Positions 11,250-22,074 are shown, counted from the first letter of the stretch. The stretch: DNA of 64,000 nucleotides from Passalora sequoiae (GCA_013248845.1 WSQC01000006.1:496001-560000); one strand, 5' to 3'. A program made the numbers and translations. The notes: a model not told the origin generated them from the sequence alone.

Positions 11250-11680
11250 CTAACATATGCAAAGGTCGTGGTATTGCACACGCAGCATCTGCATCTCTGG
11301 TAGCTGGAATCCATAATGTAGCCATGGAATCCAGACTCCAGTCAATAAATTATTGACTTCCAAGACAACGGCCCCGAGTTCGCTGTACAGCTGCCGACAA
11401 GTTGCGAGAAGATCCAGTCTCGGAAGCTCATGGCATGAGTCTTCATGACTTTCCGAATCTGCATCGAAGTCTAACTTGTCACAGTAGCCCCGAGAATCGT
11501 GCCAGAGCCTGTGGCCCAGCTTCTCGCGAGTTTCGCAGAAGCAGATGTATCTGCTGGTGTTGCAAAGACGTGCTCTGCGATGCGAAGGTGAAGCTCTGCG
11601 GGCAATACCAGAAGGCTTGCTCGTGAATAATATCTCTCCATCAGATTGTGGTCGGCGGTCTGAGTAGTTTCCAAACCCAA
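11250..11680 (-). pseudogene. Broken 2EXR/F-box-like gene
   Basis: The minus strand carries LLVLPAELHLRIAEHVFATP near 11,640-11,570, the start motif of the large fungal 2EXR family of unknown function. The expected continuation LPRLDLLATCRQLYSELG is found downstream but in another reading frame. The two frames meet around 11,500-11,550 without an obvious GT-AG intron, so a frameshift is likely. Downstream frames toward 10,980 may be further remnants. Confidence 0.45.
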
Positions 11681-13715
11681 ACGATGTCAACGGGGAAGGC
11701 ATTGAAGTAAAGGAAGTCGGCCAACACGGGGCAGCAAACAATGTCCCTCCCCACTCTGTGGCACACATTACCACAACAAGTACGTGCTCCTGACTGCGAT
11801 AATTTGGTGGTTCGATCATGCTGGGCCTTGGAGATCGTCTAGTAGTGATGCAGAATCCTAACTAGGATGATGCCAAAGACTCGGGGCGCGACTTGCTGGC
11901 CGTGCTGCTTGTGCTACTACGACTCATCATGGACTTCAAAGAGCTTCTTCTGGTGGCAACGAATGCTTCTTTGGCTCGAGAGATGCCCATCTGAATCGGC
12001 TTCCGAGATGGTCCTGACCGTCTCTTCGACTCCTCGACTTCGTCCAGTTGTTGCCAGTCCTGCCATGCCATGTTTCAGAGGCTTGCGTATGTGTGATAAT
12101 GCTGTTCGAGATGCGAGAAAGTGGTGAAGACGAGCAAATGTCTGGAGTATTGGTAACTACAAGATTTAGATCTACTCACTGTACGATGCTACAACTTATA
12201 TGCGTTCCAGATCACCACACACAGAACACGCACTGCAATGGAACAGTTGAGTGCTTTGTTTGCAATGTTCCCAATACCATGGTCAGACACCATAGAATGG
12301 CACAAGACCGATGCGATAAGAGACAACTGAGACCAACGCGACTCCAACATCGCAACGACATTGGTGCTTGTGTCCCAGAGCCTCGTCTCTCGACAACGCG
12401 ATGTAGTTCTGACGCCTCATGTCTTGGTGGGATCTCCACAATGCAATCGTGCACACGAGCTCACAACCGCGGACACGCAGGAACTAGCGCGGATCCCAAC
12501 CACATGCGATCGCCTCGTGGACCAACCCCAGATTCGCAACAGATCTTAGACGCTGAAACACATATGCAGGATATCCGCCTCGTCGCCATCGTACAGAATT
12601 CCTGACGCCTCATGTCCTGAAAGGGCGTGGGTTTTCTGCACACCTGCACGTTGTCTGAGAAGCTTCGAGCCATGGAAGATCGTTGCTAGCGCGCTGAAGA
12701 ACCAAGCGCGTATGTTCCGCTCTGGCTTGGCAACGAGATTTACAGGCGAAGTCCATGGTATTGGTGCAGTCTGTGCAGCGCAAGTGCTTGGCAAAGACGG
12801 CTGTATGTCCAAGTTCGCACTGGTGCTGCTCGTACATACTGTACGAGTCTGTGCCCTTATCGGCGGCTCCGCAGCGACGATGACCCCATCAGCAAGTGAC
12901 TGTGAGCTTTTGGATAAACATAGAGCCATTGCGATGGGCTTTCTTCGGATTATACACTCTATGGTGAGATTGAGCTTGAACTTGTCTTCACCTTTCATAC
13001 ACACGGCATCAATCGCCTCCAAGTGTCGTGTCACATCGTCCATAACGTCCCTGATTTCTCACGTACGAAGCTACATCAGCTGATATTGACATCGTCGGAC
13101 GCTTTGCGCGGGTTGGCAAAAAAAGTGCAGTCCAGGCTTCCGACCTTCTATCATGGAGCCAGGTCCCTCGCTCGTCCCAAACGTGCAGGGAAACATTGAC
13201 ATCTAGAACCTCCTGCGCTGCTAAGTGACCTCTCCGAGAATTTCGAGACTCCGTGGTGACTGCCTGAAGCACTCACCACGACTGCCCAAGGTGCGCTCGC
13301 GACTTGACCTTCAGGGTCGAGGAGCGCCAAAAGTAGTGCTTGACGGACACTATCAAGCGGTGGATAGTGCGATACAGCAACCCATGCAGACAGTCTGGTG
13401 GACAGGCGTATACGGTGAACAGGCGCTGTATCCGCGCAGTGTTGCATTGAGCACGCCTTCCGAAGGCCGTTTCCATCCATAACAGCCTTTGTGTGTATTC
13501 CGTCAACGTGAATAGCGGTGTTGGTGTGTGAATTGCTCGGCATTTCTGCTGGTCATATCCGTAATCTCAATCCAGTCACAGTCAACAAGCACGCGCACCA
13601 CCTCACGGGTGCTTATAACGAATCCCTGACATTTCGTGACAATGCAGACCAAAACGACTAGAGTGTGCTTGGCTGCACTATACTGGTGCTTGTCATGCTA
13701 ATCGCGTCATAGACC
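11681..13715. other. 2-kb interval without a firm gene
   Basis: Minus-strand frames at 11,862-12,071 (69 codons with ATG, Ser/Arg-rich) and 12,546-13,043 (165 codons, with a cysteine-rich alternative frame CELGH...CTDC beside it) have some coding character. No family is recognised and no splice structure unites them. They may be remnants of one or two decayed genes. Confidence 0.3.
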
Positions 13716-14281
13716 ATGCAGCGTACGCGTGCCGCCGACTCGTATGCAGCTGTCTTCGACATCGTCGAGTTGGCGGAAATGGTCTTCCTTAAGCTGCCGC
13801 TGCGCGACATCCTGGTCAACGTTCAACGCACGAGAAAGAGGTGGAAAGCTGTAGTTGAAAGCTCGTCCAACTTACAGATAGCGACCCCCCAGCGCTCGAC
13901 GAGCTACCGCACCTTCCATATGGGACATGGCAGAGGCAGCTTGTCATTCGACCAGCAGCTGACGTAGTCCGGATCTATATCAGATGGAACTCTCACGATG
14001 ATGATGCCATTCACGTCTATGCGAAAGCGCAATGAGGGCGGCTGGGCGTGGTCTGGCGTGACATGCTCGAGGACCTCAGCAGAAAAGGTATCGGAAGCGG
14101 GCCAGACGAAGCCCCAAACGTCCTCATATTCAGTAGTTCCGCAGTCTGGCAGGCGGCAGATTGGGAGGAGGAGTGCATGTATGCGCAGATTCGGCGTGTG
14201 AAAGCGGAAGCGTCTTATTGTCCTTGGAGGCTCGGAAAGAAGCCAGTGGCGATACATGACAGTTGTGAGAAGCAGGATTAG
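13716..14281 (+). pseudogene. F-box protein pseudogene
   Basis: The N-terminal piece (13,716 on) reads AVFDIVELAEMVFLKLPLRD and RKRWKAVVESSSNLQ, closely matching the intact F-box gene at 20.2-20.9 kb. The C-terminal piece (about 13,964-14,281) reads GRLGVVWRDMLEDL, VLIFSSSAVWQAADW and IRRVKAEA, matching the same gene's end. The two pieces lie in different frames, the middle of the protein is missing, and TGA at 14,033 interrupts the second piece just before GRLGV. A copy disabled by deletion, frameshift and nonsense. Confidence 0.8.
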
Positions 14282-15256
14282 GTCAGCGGATTAGGTTGAT
14301 CTGGAGGATTTCATGATGTGGATAGAGCTGAGGCGCTGCCGAACAGAACGAGCATGAGAGGGCTTGCTCGGGAAACGCTGCTCCGGCTGGTACCAGCTGG
14401 CAGGCTGAATGAGTGGCAGCATTGTATACAGAGTGCATAGTTTCATGACGCCGTTGGCGTCCTCAAGACCGGATTGGAGCTACTGACAGACGACATAACC
14501 TGATCCTCCACATTGGCGTCCAACGAAAGCTGCAATAAGGCTTCAAGCCTTGCCATGGCCGACTTCTCGGCCTAAAGATCATGGCCGTCACTTGGCACGT
14601 TACACAGACAGCTGTCAGTGATACCGTACCCGTGTTACCATGAGCCATGCACAGTATCTATTAGCAATGCTGTCATGAATAATCACAGCATCTACTTGTC
14701 TACTCGTGAGCCGTCTAATCGACTATCATCGTTTCGACATGCGCTGCAGAAGGTTGATAGTCGCGGGATGGCAATACAAGGACTGAAGTATGGATTGTTG
14801 GACTGATGATGTTGCGTTGATTCTGGAAGGCCTTTCGCTCCCAACCTGAATCCACAAACTTCCTGGTCGTCATGCTGATCCGCCTCGGCCCGCTAAATCC
14901 GTCTCGAACTCAAATAGAACGCGACATCACATGCTCTCGTCCGGAAGTCCCCTCAATGCCGATCCAGGAGCTACATGCTCAACCTCAGCCGGGGCCTTCG
15001 CTGACTTGATCGATCATCAAGACCGGTATCATTACAGTCCAAAGAACGAATGCTGAGCGTTGAAGTGACGCGATCCAAGCTACGTCTCTAATCTGACGGA
15101 GGCCTGCATGACGAGCTGAGCTTAAAGACAAGGGTCAGAATCCAGATGATGCAGCAGTAAACAGCACGCAACACCGCGATCACTCATCTCCAAGCATCAT
15201 CAACAACTCTATCAGCGCCAGTCTTATAATATCGTCCTCAAAGTCTAGCATCAGCT
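14282..15256. other. Intergenic region upstream of the luciferase-like gene
   Basis: No gene recognised. A TATAAT-like sequence at about 15,225 lies some 30 bases before the next start codon, at the end of a CA/TC-rich leader. Confidence 0.4.
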
Positions 15257-16054
15257 ATGGACAACAGCAACACATCCCTTCTCCGTTTCCCACGCCACAT
15301 CATCGACCAAATTACAGCCCATCTTCGCTCCCAGTCACCCGCAACCAGCGCTCTAACAGCCACAGCAACGACCCTCGGCCTTCTCGCCGCTTGGGTCATC
15401 CGTGACTACCAACAATGGAAATCCTTCGGCACAGGGGGCACTCCTCCCACCCCAGCCGGATACTGGCGCATGACAAAACTCCGCATCTCCGCAGCCTTCA
15501 GCTCCGACAAAATGACCGACGCGAGCTCTCTATCAACAGAAGGCCCCTCCTACCTGAACATCTGGCTCCCCAACAGATCTGCTACCAGGCCCAAAATCAT
15601 GGGTCGAACGATGCCGCAGCGTCAGGTCCCAACACCACTTCCGAGCGAGGTCAAAAGCCAGTTGCACAGTCTCTGTAAACGGTTTTGCCAGGAGAATCCC
15701 AGTATTTTGAAACTCGATCTTTCTGCCACTGAGGGTAGGAGTACGGATGCCATCTATGCGCTTCCGTCTCTGCCGAATCGTCCTGCTGCTGCGACTGATC
15801 GGATATTGAAGGATGAGATCGCGCATTGTCACCCGTCTGAGGACTCTTTGCATGTCTGGTTGTCTGAGCCCGATGCCAGGAAAGTGGTAGAGGCTGGTTG
15901 GGGTGAAAGGTTCCCATTGAGTGCGATGGGGATGTGTCATCGAGGTTGGACGTTTGTGTACGCGCCCAGGGGGAGTCACGCGGAGGAGGATCTTGACGGG
16001 ATTGAGGAGATCGTCAAGGCTGGGGTTGCTTTTGTTACCGGAGAAAGAATTTGA
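15257..16054 (+). CDS. DUF5519 / fungal luciferase-domain protein
   Basis: Single exon, 265 residues. An N-terminal membrane segment (about residues 32-47, TATATTLGLLAAWVI) is followed by the family linker WxxFGTGGTPPTPAGY. The C-terminal domain has EIAHCHPSEDSLHVWLSE, DARKVVEAGWGERFPL and FVYAPRG, the typical pattern of this fungal family, which shares a small domain named after luciferase. No light-producing activity is implied and the function is unknown. The stop codon lies 71 bp from the stop of the convergent 655-residue gene. Codons are C-ending in the first third and G/T-ending later. Confidence 0.85.
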   Translation: MDNSNTSLLRFPRHIIDQITAHLRSQSPATSALTATATTLGLLAAWVIRDYQQWKSFGTGGTPPTPAGYWRMTKLRISAAFSSDKMTDASSLSTEGPSYLNIWLPNRSATRPKIMGRTMPQRQVPTPLPSEVKSQLHSLCKRFCQENPSILKLDLSATEGRSTDAIYALPSLPNRPAAATDRILKDEIAHCHPSEDSLHVWLSEPDARKVVEAGWGERFPLSAMGMCHRGWTFVYAPRGSHAEEDLDGIEEIVKAGVAFVTGERI

Positions 16055-16125
16055 GGGTTGCGACTGTTCTGCGGGTGGACTTCCCATTCGTATAGTTGTT
16101 CCTAATCCAACGTGGAACAGCATCG

Positions 16126-18093
16126 TCATGGCTGCCAATCAGTTGGCGGCGCTGAGTTGCCAATATCCTCTGTAGCATGGGAAGACTTTCTCCCTGAAAT
16201 TGTCTCACTTTTGGTACCGGACCAGCGTGCAGTACTATGCTGGGACGACGTGGAGCTCTTTCTCCTTAGCAGTGGGCTAAGCTCTTCCACAGCTCTGATT
16301 GCAAGCTCTCGCATAGCTTTGTGTTCATCCTGATTCTGTTGTCCAGACTTGAGTGCATCTCGCCATTGCGACAACCTTCGTGCCGGTTCGGCGTCACCAA
16401 CATTCTCGTACTGTTTGATCATGCGACTTACATCCTTGCCCGGACTCATGAACAGTCCATCGCTATGTCGCGCAAGCATAATCCAGATGACGTTCTGCAA
16501 CACATCTGAGCCACGCGTCATGTGGATCATGGATTTGAGTGCGGTTCGCAATGTACGATACTTCACGTTCTTCACAGTCTCTTCGCTTGCCGTCTCAATC
16601 TTGAGCTTCTTCTGAAGCTTGGCGACGCTTGCTTGCAGGTCTGGAAACTTCTTGCTGTCTGCTGCCGCAGCGCGGAATTTCTCCATATCACGCTCTCTGC
16701 TCCGCTCTCGAAGTAGATGTTGCTCTTGTGCTGCTTTCAACATCAGAGGTACAACATCGTGTCGGAAATGGCCCAAGATATGCTCTTCCAGGTGCTGCTT
16801 CAGAGTCGCATCTTTGATCGTCTCAATACCTGATGAGTAGAGTTGCAGAGGAACAAGCAGTCTTGCTTCAACAAGCTGAACAAGCTTTTGATGCTCCTCT
16901 TGATCAATAGCTTGAACTCGTTCTCTTACCGCGTCATTGAGCTCCTCCACATGCTCGCCCATGGCGAGCAGTCTAGCCAGCTTCCAATGCCGGCCTTGTC
17001 CAAGGTCTTCGTGCTTCAAGTTGTTGATTATACTTTCAGCAGTGGGTGCACGAGGCCCAACATGCCAAACGCTGTTCGTGTATGACCTGAGACTTGACTT
17101 CTGATCTTCGATCTGCGCCTCGAGGCGCGAAGGAGTAATGATCAGCGTGACAGCGTGAGCGGGCCAGGAACCTACAGTCTTGTGTCTCGACCGATCACCC
17201 GAAACGATCATGACTTGTGGCGCTGGCTCTTTGGCATGATGTTGCTGAAACTGCTCGAGTACAGCTTGATCGAGTTCAGCTTCAGCCTGAGTTCCTATCT
17301 GGCCGTTTGACGCCGCCTCGGGCTCGATGATACAGTAGCCTTCAGCGTCGAGATGTTGTACGAGCTCCACAATACGTGCCCTGCGAATCTCATTGAGTCG
17401 CTGCTCCACGGCTGCAGAATAGTTGGCAGGAACGCAAATAACATGACCGCCTTCAGGTCTGATCTGACCACCTATCTCGGCTGCAAGTTCACCGGCGAGA
17501 TTCTTCAGTACAGTAAGTGGTACCTCGTCTGACAATGCAGCTGGTAGATCGCAGATGTTTGTTCCAGCGGCACCGATTGCCTGACGAAGCTCAGATTTGA
17601 TGCTTTCGGTAACCTGTGAGCTACAGAGGAACTTCCTGCCGTTCTCCTCAAACAATCGCCAGTCGTCATTGCTACCACTTTGGATTAGCCGTTCGAGACT
17701 TTCCAGGCTGACATCCTGTTCTTTCGTGAAGGCTCGCAAGTCCAGACATGAAAGCTGCACTCTTCTGGACAACTCAGCATGCAGCTTCTTGATGATCGGG
17801 TTTGGCAGAATGTAAAGCCCGTCTCTGTTCTCCTTCGGCCGGTCATCGAGGTCATTCAGAATTCTTCTCTCGATGCCATGCTCGACGCCAAGAATTGCAG
17901 TGAGATTGGACTTCTCGATCCTGTCTTCCTCTTGATCGATCAAAGCTTTGCATCGTGCCAGCACATTGTCAAATCTGGTAAGCCCGTTTCCAGACCTGCT
18001 GCGAACCAGAAGTGGCCTGTCTTCTATAACGGACAGTGGCTGGAAATTGGCCACGAGTGCAGCAATGTCCTCCGAAGTGAACATCGGCCCCAT
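16126..18093 (-). CDS. 655-residue protein with UFL1-like winged-helix layout
   Basis: Single exon starting MGPMFTSED. Its first 270 residues look like consecutive small helical/winged-helix units: ILPNPIIKKLHAEL, then SCLDLRAFTKEQDVSLESL, then a second unit with INICDL-like NICDLPAAL, LAGELAAEIGGQI and VICVPANYS. The order and spacing resemble the N-terminal half of UFL1, the E3 ligase for UFM1, in which such units alternate with short VxIxDL motifs. A helical, charged middle (MLKAAQEQHLLRERSRERD) and a Ser-rich tail follow. The UFL1 relation is my inference from pattern, not from a search; the protein may be a fungal family with no assigned function. It shares a 264-bp divergent promoter with uS14m. 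Confidence 0.8.
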   Translation of the reverse strand: MGPMFTSEDIAALVANFQPLSVIEDRPLLVRSRSGNGLTRFDNVLARCKALIDQEEDRIEKSNLTAILGVEHGIERRILNDLDDRPKENRDGLYILPNPIIKKLHAELSRRVQLSCLDLRAFTKEQDVSLESLERLIQSGSNDDWRLFEENGRKFLCSSQVTESIKSELRQAIGAAGTNICDLPAALSDEVPLTVLKNLAGELAAEIGGQIRPEGGHVICVPANYSAAVEQRLNEIRRARIVELVQHLDAEGYCIIEPEAASNGQIGTQAEAELDQAVLEQFQQHHAKEPAPQVMIVSGDRSRHKTVGSWPAHAVTLIITPSRLEAQIEDQKSSLRSYTNSVWHVGPRAPTAESIINNLKHEDLGQGRHWKLARLLAMGEHVEELNDAVRERVQAIDQEEHQKLVQLVEARLLVPLQLYSSGIETIKDATLKQHLEEHILGHFRHDVVPLMLKAAQEQHLLRERSRERDMEKFRAAAADSKKFPDLQASVAKLQKKLKIETASEETVKNVKYRTLRTALKSMIHMTRGSDVLQNVIWIMLARHSDGLFMSPGKDVSRMIKQYENVGDAEPARRLSQWRDALKSGQQNQDEHKAMRELAIRAVEELSPLLRRKSSTSSQHSTARWSGTKSETISGRKSSHATEDIGNSAPPTDWQP

Positions 18094-18357
18094 TGATCTC
18101 TAGGGTCATAGGATGGAGTCAAGGAAGAGATACAACAAGCGCAGTCGATGATCGAGTTACCCATGCACCGCATCGTGCATGGCATTTGAAGAGGTCGCGT
18201 GAGACGGGTAGTAATAAGAAGTCACAGCTGCCTGAACCCACGAGACAAACCCAATCCATCTCCCCAATCCCAGCCCCACTCCAACGACCTTAAACCTCAA
18301 ACCTCACCACACCACCAACCACCACCCTCCCCGTCTCACCGAACCCTATCATCAAAA
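18094..18357. promoter_or_regulatory. Divergent promoter region
   Basis: 264 bp separate the start codons of the UFL1-like gene (-) and the uS14m gene (+). The right half is a G-poor CCA/ACC-rich leader for uS14m. Shared control is likely by position only. Confidence 0.5.
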
Positions 18358-18772
18358 ATGTCCCAATTCCGCACCAAAACCCTCGACATCTCCACCTTCA
18401 TCAACTCCAAAATCATCCGCGACCATACCAAACGCAAAGTCTTCCAAGCCAACGAACCCGAGCGCCAAGCCCTTCGCTACATCATCCGCAACACCAGCCT
18501 GCCCCAACGAACACGCGCACAAGCACAGCTCCAGCTGACGCAAATGCATTGTTATACAAGGCCGACGCAGATTAAGAATAGATGCGTTTTGGGGGGCAAG
18601 GGAAAGGGCGTGTTTACGGATTTTAGGATGGCGAGGGTGAGTTTTTGCTTCGCAGGAGGTGGTGGTGGGATGAGAGGGGTTGTGTGATGATGCTAATGAC
18701 TGGTGGTAGTATCGGTTCAGGATGAGTGCATTGGCAGGGATGTTACCGGGGGTGAAGAAGGCGAGCTGGTGA
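18358..18772 (+). CDS. MRP2: Mitochondrial small-subunit ribosomal protein uS14m
   Basis: Exons 18,358-18,636 and 18,710-18,772 (intron 73 nt, GTGAGT...GGTAG, phase 0) give 113 residues. Conserved uS14m elements are IIRDHTKRKVF, EPERQALRYIIRNTSLP, RAQAQLQLTQMHCYTR and NRCVLGGKGKGVF, and the ending GVKKASW is the family's C terminus. uS14m sits in the head of the mitochondrial 30S-like subunit near the decoding site. The mitochondrial form lacks the zinc cysteines. Length and motifs are complete. Confidence 0.95.
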
Positions 18773-18883
18773 GAAAATGTGGGAGGGATATGGGAGAGTT
18801 GCGGGATGCGGTGTGGGCGCAGAATGCAATTCGAGAAAAGAGACGCACCTAGAGCATACGCCGATACAGGACGTTGTTTGAGA

Positions 18884-18908
18884 TGAAGAAGGCGAGCTGG
18901 CGAGAAGA
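18884..18908 (+). repeat. Duplicated scrap of the uS14m 3' end
   Basis: Seventeen bases (TGAAGAAGGCGAGCTGG) at 18,884-18,900 repeat exactly the end of the uS14m coding region at 18,753-18,769, and similarity continues for several bases beyond the stop codon. The rest of 18,773-19,212 has no recognised gene. Confidence 0.55.
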
Positions 18909-19212
18909 GATATCCAAGGAAGCATGAAGTGTAGGAGATTGTACAGGGAGGTTCCAGATCATACACGAGCATGCATTCATCAGAGTGCGGGCGCTGGCAC
19001 ATGGCGATGTACCATGAGCCTCGGGAGAGGATTTTTGCCCGATATATGATGTCCATGACATCGCGGGGAACGGTGCTGTCGGATATTGTGTGGCTGTTAC
19101 ACGACTCCTCGCCGCAACTAAACATGGCCGCATGTGCACGCTCAACGCTCTCAACGCTCTGAATTCGCTGAATGCCACAAAGCGTTGTCGAGATGCCACA
19201 ACAGACCTTCGG

Positions 19213-19893
19213 TCACATTTGTAGGTCCGCTTCAGCCTCCTTCGCTTCGTCCTCTTCATACGACCATCGCGCAAAGCGCTCCACTGTTTTCACTTCCTCG
19301 ATCTGCTGATAAGACGGCCCATCCTGCCATTGCCACTTTACGCGCTCCCAGAGACCGGCTCTCTCAACGTAGGACGCGTATGGCGCGCTACCCACCACCT
19401 TCGAGCAAGGCCCGGGGTCGAGCTTAGCGTAAGCGTCCCACACACCTTGCCAAGTAACTCCGATGCTTCCTGCTGCAGCTATCACTGGGACGCCAGTGCT
19501 GTACAACGTATCGAACAAGATATTAGCGACTGGCGACTGACATACCAGTTGTCGCAATCAACAAGCTTGATTGTTGTCCTTGTGCTCTCGCTCGATACGG
19601 CGTCGGTGCCCTGAATCGGCAACAAGTGGATGCGCGATGACTGTTGGCGCATCCCAGGCTATCTCAGTTCTGTGATCATCACGAAGAGCTCGTGCTGTGC
19701 ATGGTCTTTGGAAGGTCGCTTGCTGAAGCATGCTAGATTCCTGGATGACAGCCTTCCACTGTTTGCAAGTGCACTGGATGACAATGAGATCGCGCGTTGG
19801 CAGCTCGAGGAATACCAACTCCGCGAGCTCGGCGGTATCGAAGACAGCGTTTATCGCTACGTCTGTCTCCGCGATTCGGTGTTGTGCCTGCAT
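19213..19893 (-). pseudogene. F-box family gene interrupted by one TGA
   Basis: From MQAQHRIA (ATG at 19,893) the frame gives AVFDTAELAELVFLELPTRD and CKQWKAVIQESSMLQQATF, a clear F-box matching the intact gene at 20.2-20.9 kb. It continues in the same frame to 19,213 with GSIGVTWQGVW and IEEVKTVERFARW, the family's C-terminal signature. The only interruption is TGA at 19,558-19,560. About 30 residues of the middle are also missing relative to the intact paralogue. A short intron removing the stop cannot be fully excluded, but I found no good donor/acceptor pair. Most likely a pseudogene or truncated F-box protein. Confidence 0.7.
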
Positions 19894-20176
19894 CGTTATG
19901 AAACATGCGGCTACGTGCGGTTTTCGAGTTCCACATCCTCTTGTCCTAATTCGCAACATCTCTGCCGGCCGGTCTTGAAGCGGTCGAGGTGGTTATACGA
20001 TGGTTGAACGGCGAGATGTTGTGGTGGAGGAATCGCAGTTGTAAGTGTGCTCTTTTTCGTCGAGAAGCCTCCAGGAAAAGCTACGAGCTAAATTGAGTTT
20101 ACAGTGAATGCAGCGGAACTATGAATTATGTTTAGGCGCGCTGTGATATACTTGAGCATCAACAGAGCGCTCCCGA

Positions 20177-20908
20177 TCATGTAGTCGACTTCAGGCTGAG
20201 CGCGTGGCTGGAGAGGGACAGGTTGCGCGCTTGTGGTTCTACAGGTATTGGTGGCGCGCCTCCGAAATCCCCCTGGAACTTCCATGGTCCAAAGTCTTTC
20301 TCCTCCTTCACTGCTTGAATCTCGCGGTGCGATGACTTCTCCTTCCATTCCATATTCCTCCACATCCCAGATCCCATGATAATGACCATTTCTGGCTGTT
20401 TGCTAATGTTACAGCCACGCATGTCATCTACGATATCGCCCCATGTCACGCCCGTTCTGCCACTTCGTGCTTTCACTTCGATCTTGACATCAAAGTCGTC
20501 GACCTTGGGCTGTGATGAGTCGATATCGATGCAGACGTTGACAGAGGCAAGTGGAGGTTGCGAAATAAAGTGCTGCAGCCAACTACCTGGCTTTAGCTGC
20601 CAGATACTGTGACAGCTATAACCGCTCCGCGAGCGTGCACAGGCCTCGCTTAGCACAGGGTGGGTTAGTATTTGCGTTTTACTGCTTGTGGCCGATCCCA
20701 CTTCCCAATGCAAGGCCTTTGGGGTGCATGACTGCTTGAATAAAGCTTGCTGTAGTTTAAGAGAACTGTTGACGATCGCCGTCCAGCGTTTGCAGACTTG
20801 TTGTACTTGAAGAATATCGCACATTGGAAGCTCGAGGAAGATCATTTCGGCCAGTTCTGTGGTTTCGAAAACGGCGGTGCGCGCTCCAGAAACTCTGTTA
20901 CCAATCAT
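20177..20908 (-). CDS. F-box protein (intact family member)
   Basis: 243 residues from MIGNRVSGARTAV; an open extension upstream lacks an ATG. The F-box lies at about residues 11-50 (VFETTELAEMIFLELPMCDI, VCKRWTAIVNSS), suggesting a Skp1-binding substrate receptor. The C-terminal half has no named domain but holds GRTGVTWGDIVDDM, MVIIMGSGMWRNMEW and IQAVKEEKDFGPW, shared with the broken copies at 13.7 and 19.2 kb and so a real conserved module. Single exon. This copy is the reference for the family in the window. Confidence 0.8.
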   Translation of the reverse strand: MIGNRVSGARTAVFETTELAEMIFLELPMCDILQVQQVCKRWTAIVNSSLKLQQALFKQSCTPKALHWEVGSATSSKTQILTHPVLSEACARSRSGYSCHSIWQLKPGSWLQHFISQPPLASVNVCIDIDSSQPKVDDFDVKIEVKARSGRTGVTWGDIVDDMRGCNISKQPEMVIIMGSGMWRNMEWKEKSSHREIQAVKEEKDFGPWKFQGDFGGAPPIPVEPQARNLSLSSHALSLKSTT

Positions 20909-21931
20909 ACTCTGCGAGGGATTTAGCGACTGTGCTGGCACGAGGAGTGATGGTTATACACTGGTATTGACGAGCGACATCTGGTTGTCTACTCGATCCT
21001 GTTTATGACGATGGCGGAACTCAGAGCGCTGTAATACTATAGACAGTATATCGCTGTGCCAAGCGACCTAGTGCACCCTCCTAGATCTGCCGTAAGACAA
21101 TTCCGCTGCAGCCGTGATCGCTGAGAGCCTAGCTCAAAGGAATTCAGGTCCGGTCTTGCTTCCCGTACAGAAGGTAGCGATCTAGGAAAGAAAAGGGCCG
21201 TTATATCGCTGGCATCGCCAAAATACTGGATCAACCCAGAAACTTCTCGTGAAATGCCGGTGTCGTCCCTCGGCTCCGTGCTGTAGCCAGGACCGACTGT
21301 GTTTCCAGCTCCAGTCGAATCTTACCGCGTCCTTCCGTCATTTATATACCCTTGAAACTCCATCGCTATCGCTTTAGGTGTCCATGATCACCAGATATCG
21401 TGCAAAGTAGGGGTTCTGATAGGTCGCTTTCTGACTGCACAATGTACGAGAGACGGACCAAGTCCCCATCAATCACTGATTTGCTGTGTGACACAGTCTC
21501 TGCTCTATATCTGCTTATGGCCCGCTCCCCGTGCCTGATAGCGTTGACACCATGTACATCCCCAAGGGCTCACCGGACCGCGGGGCTGTACCCTGTAGCC
21601 TTGTACGCAGCAACCACGCCCAAGCAAGAATCGATCGTCCAGTCTATTGTGAGTGATTCATGCAACTCAGGGCGGACCGCTTCAACGTGATGGCTGCCGA
21701 AGAAGGGGTGAGGTAGTGTCGAGTCTTCAGTGGTTTGAAGTCGTCCAGATGCACCTGCAATGCGGCAGTGTGGCAGTGTGCAGGGTCAACGCCACGTGGC
21801 GCTCGCCTAAGGTGCAGGGATTGACGTGAGCTGAGATTGCATCGTCACGTGCATTGCGTCCGTCCAACCTCATGTGACACCCAGAACTCTGTACGAACAT
21901 CATGAGCGGCCAAAACTTCTGCGGCTACCAA
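20909..21931. other. Intergenic region between F-box loci
   Basis: Apart from short open frames with no family resemblance, I see nothing supportable here. Confidence 0.35.
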
Positions 21932-22074
21932 GCCATTTATACATAGGAGCTCGCCGAGATGATCTTGCTCGGGCGTCCGATGCGTGACTTGCTCATCAAC
22001 GTCCAGCGTGCATGTGTAAAACCCAAGCCGTCGTTAGTGATTCGAGGAGACTACAGCACGCACTCTTTTCGTGC
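21932..22074 (+). pseudogene. F-box fragment
   Basis: The plus strand reads AIYT, stop, ELAEMILLGRPMRDLLINVQ, and then, after a frame change, KTQAVVSDSRRLQHALF. This matches the F-box segment of the copies at 13.7, 19.8 and 20.9 kb. A TAG stop, a frame change and the lack of any C-terminal module mark it as a remnant. Confidence 0.65.
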
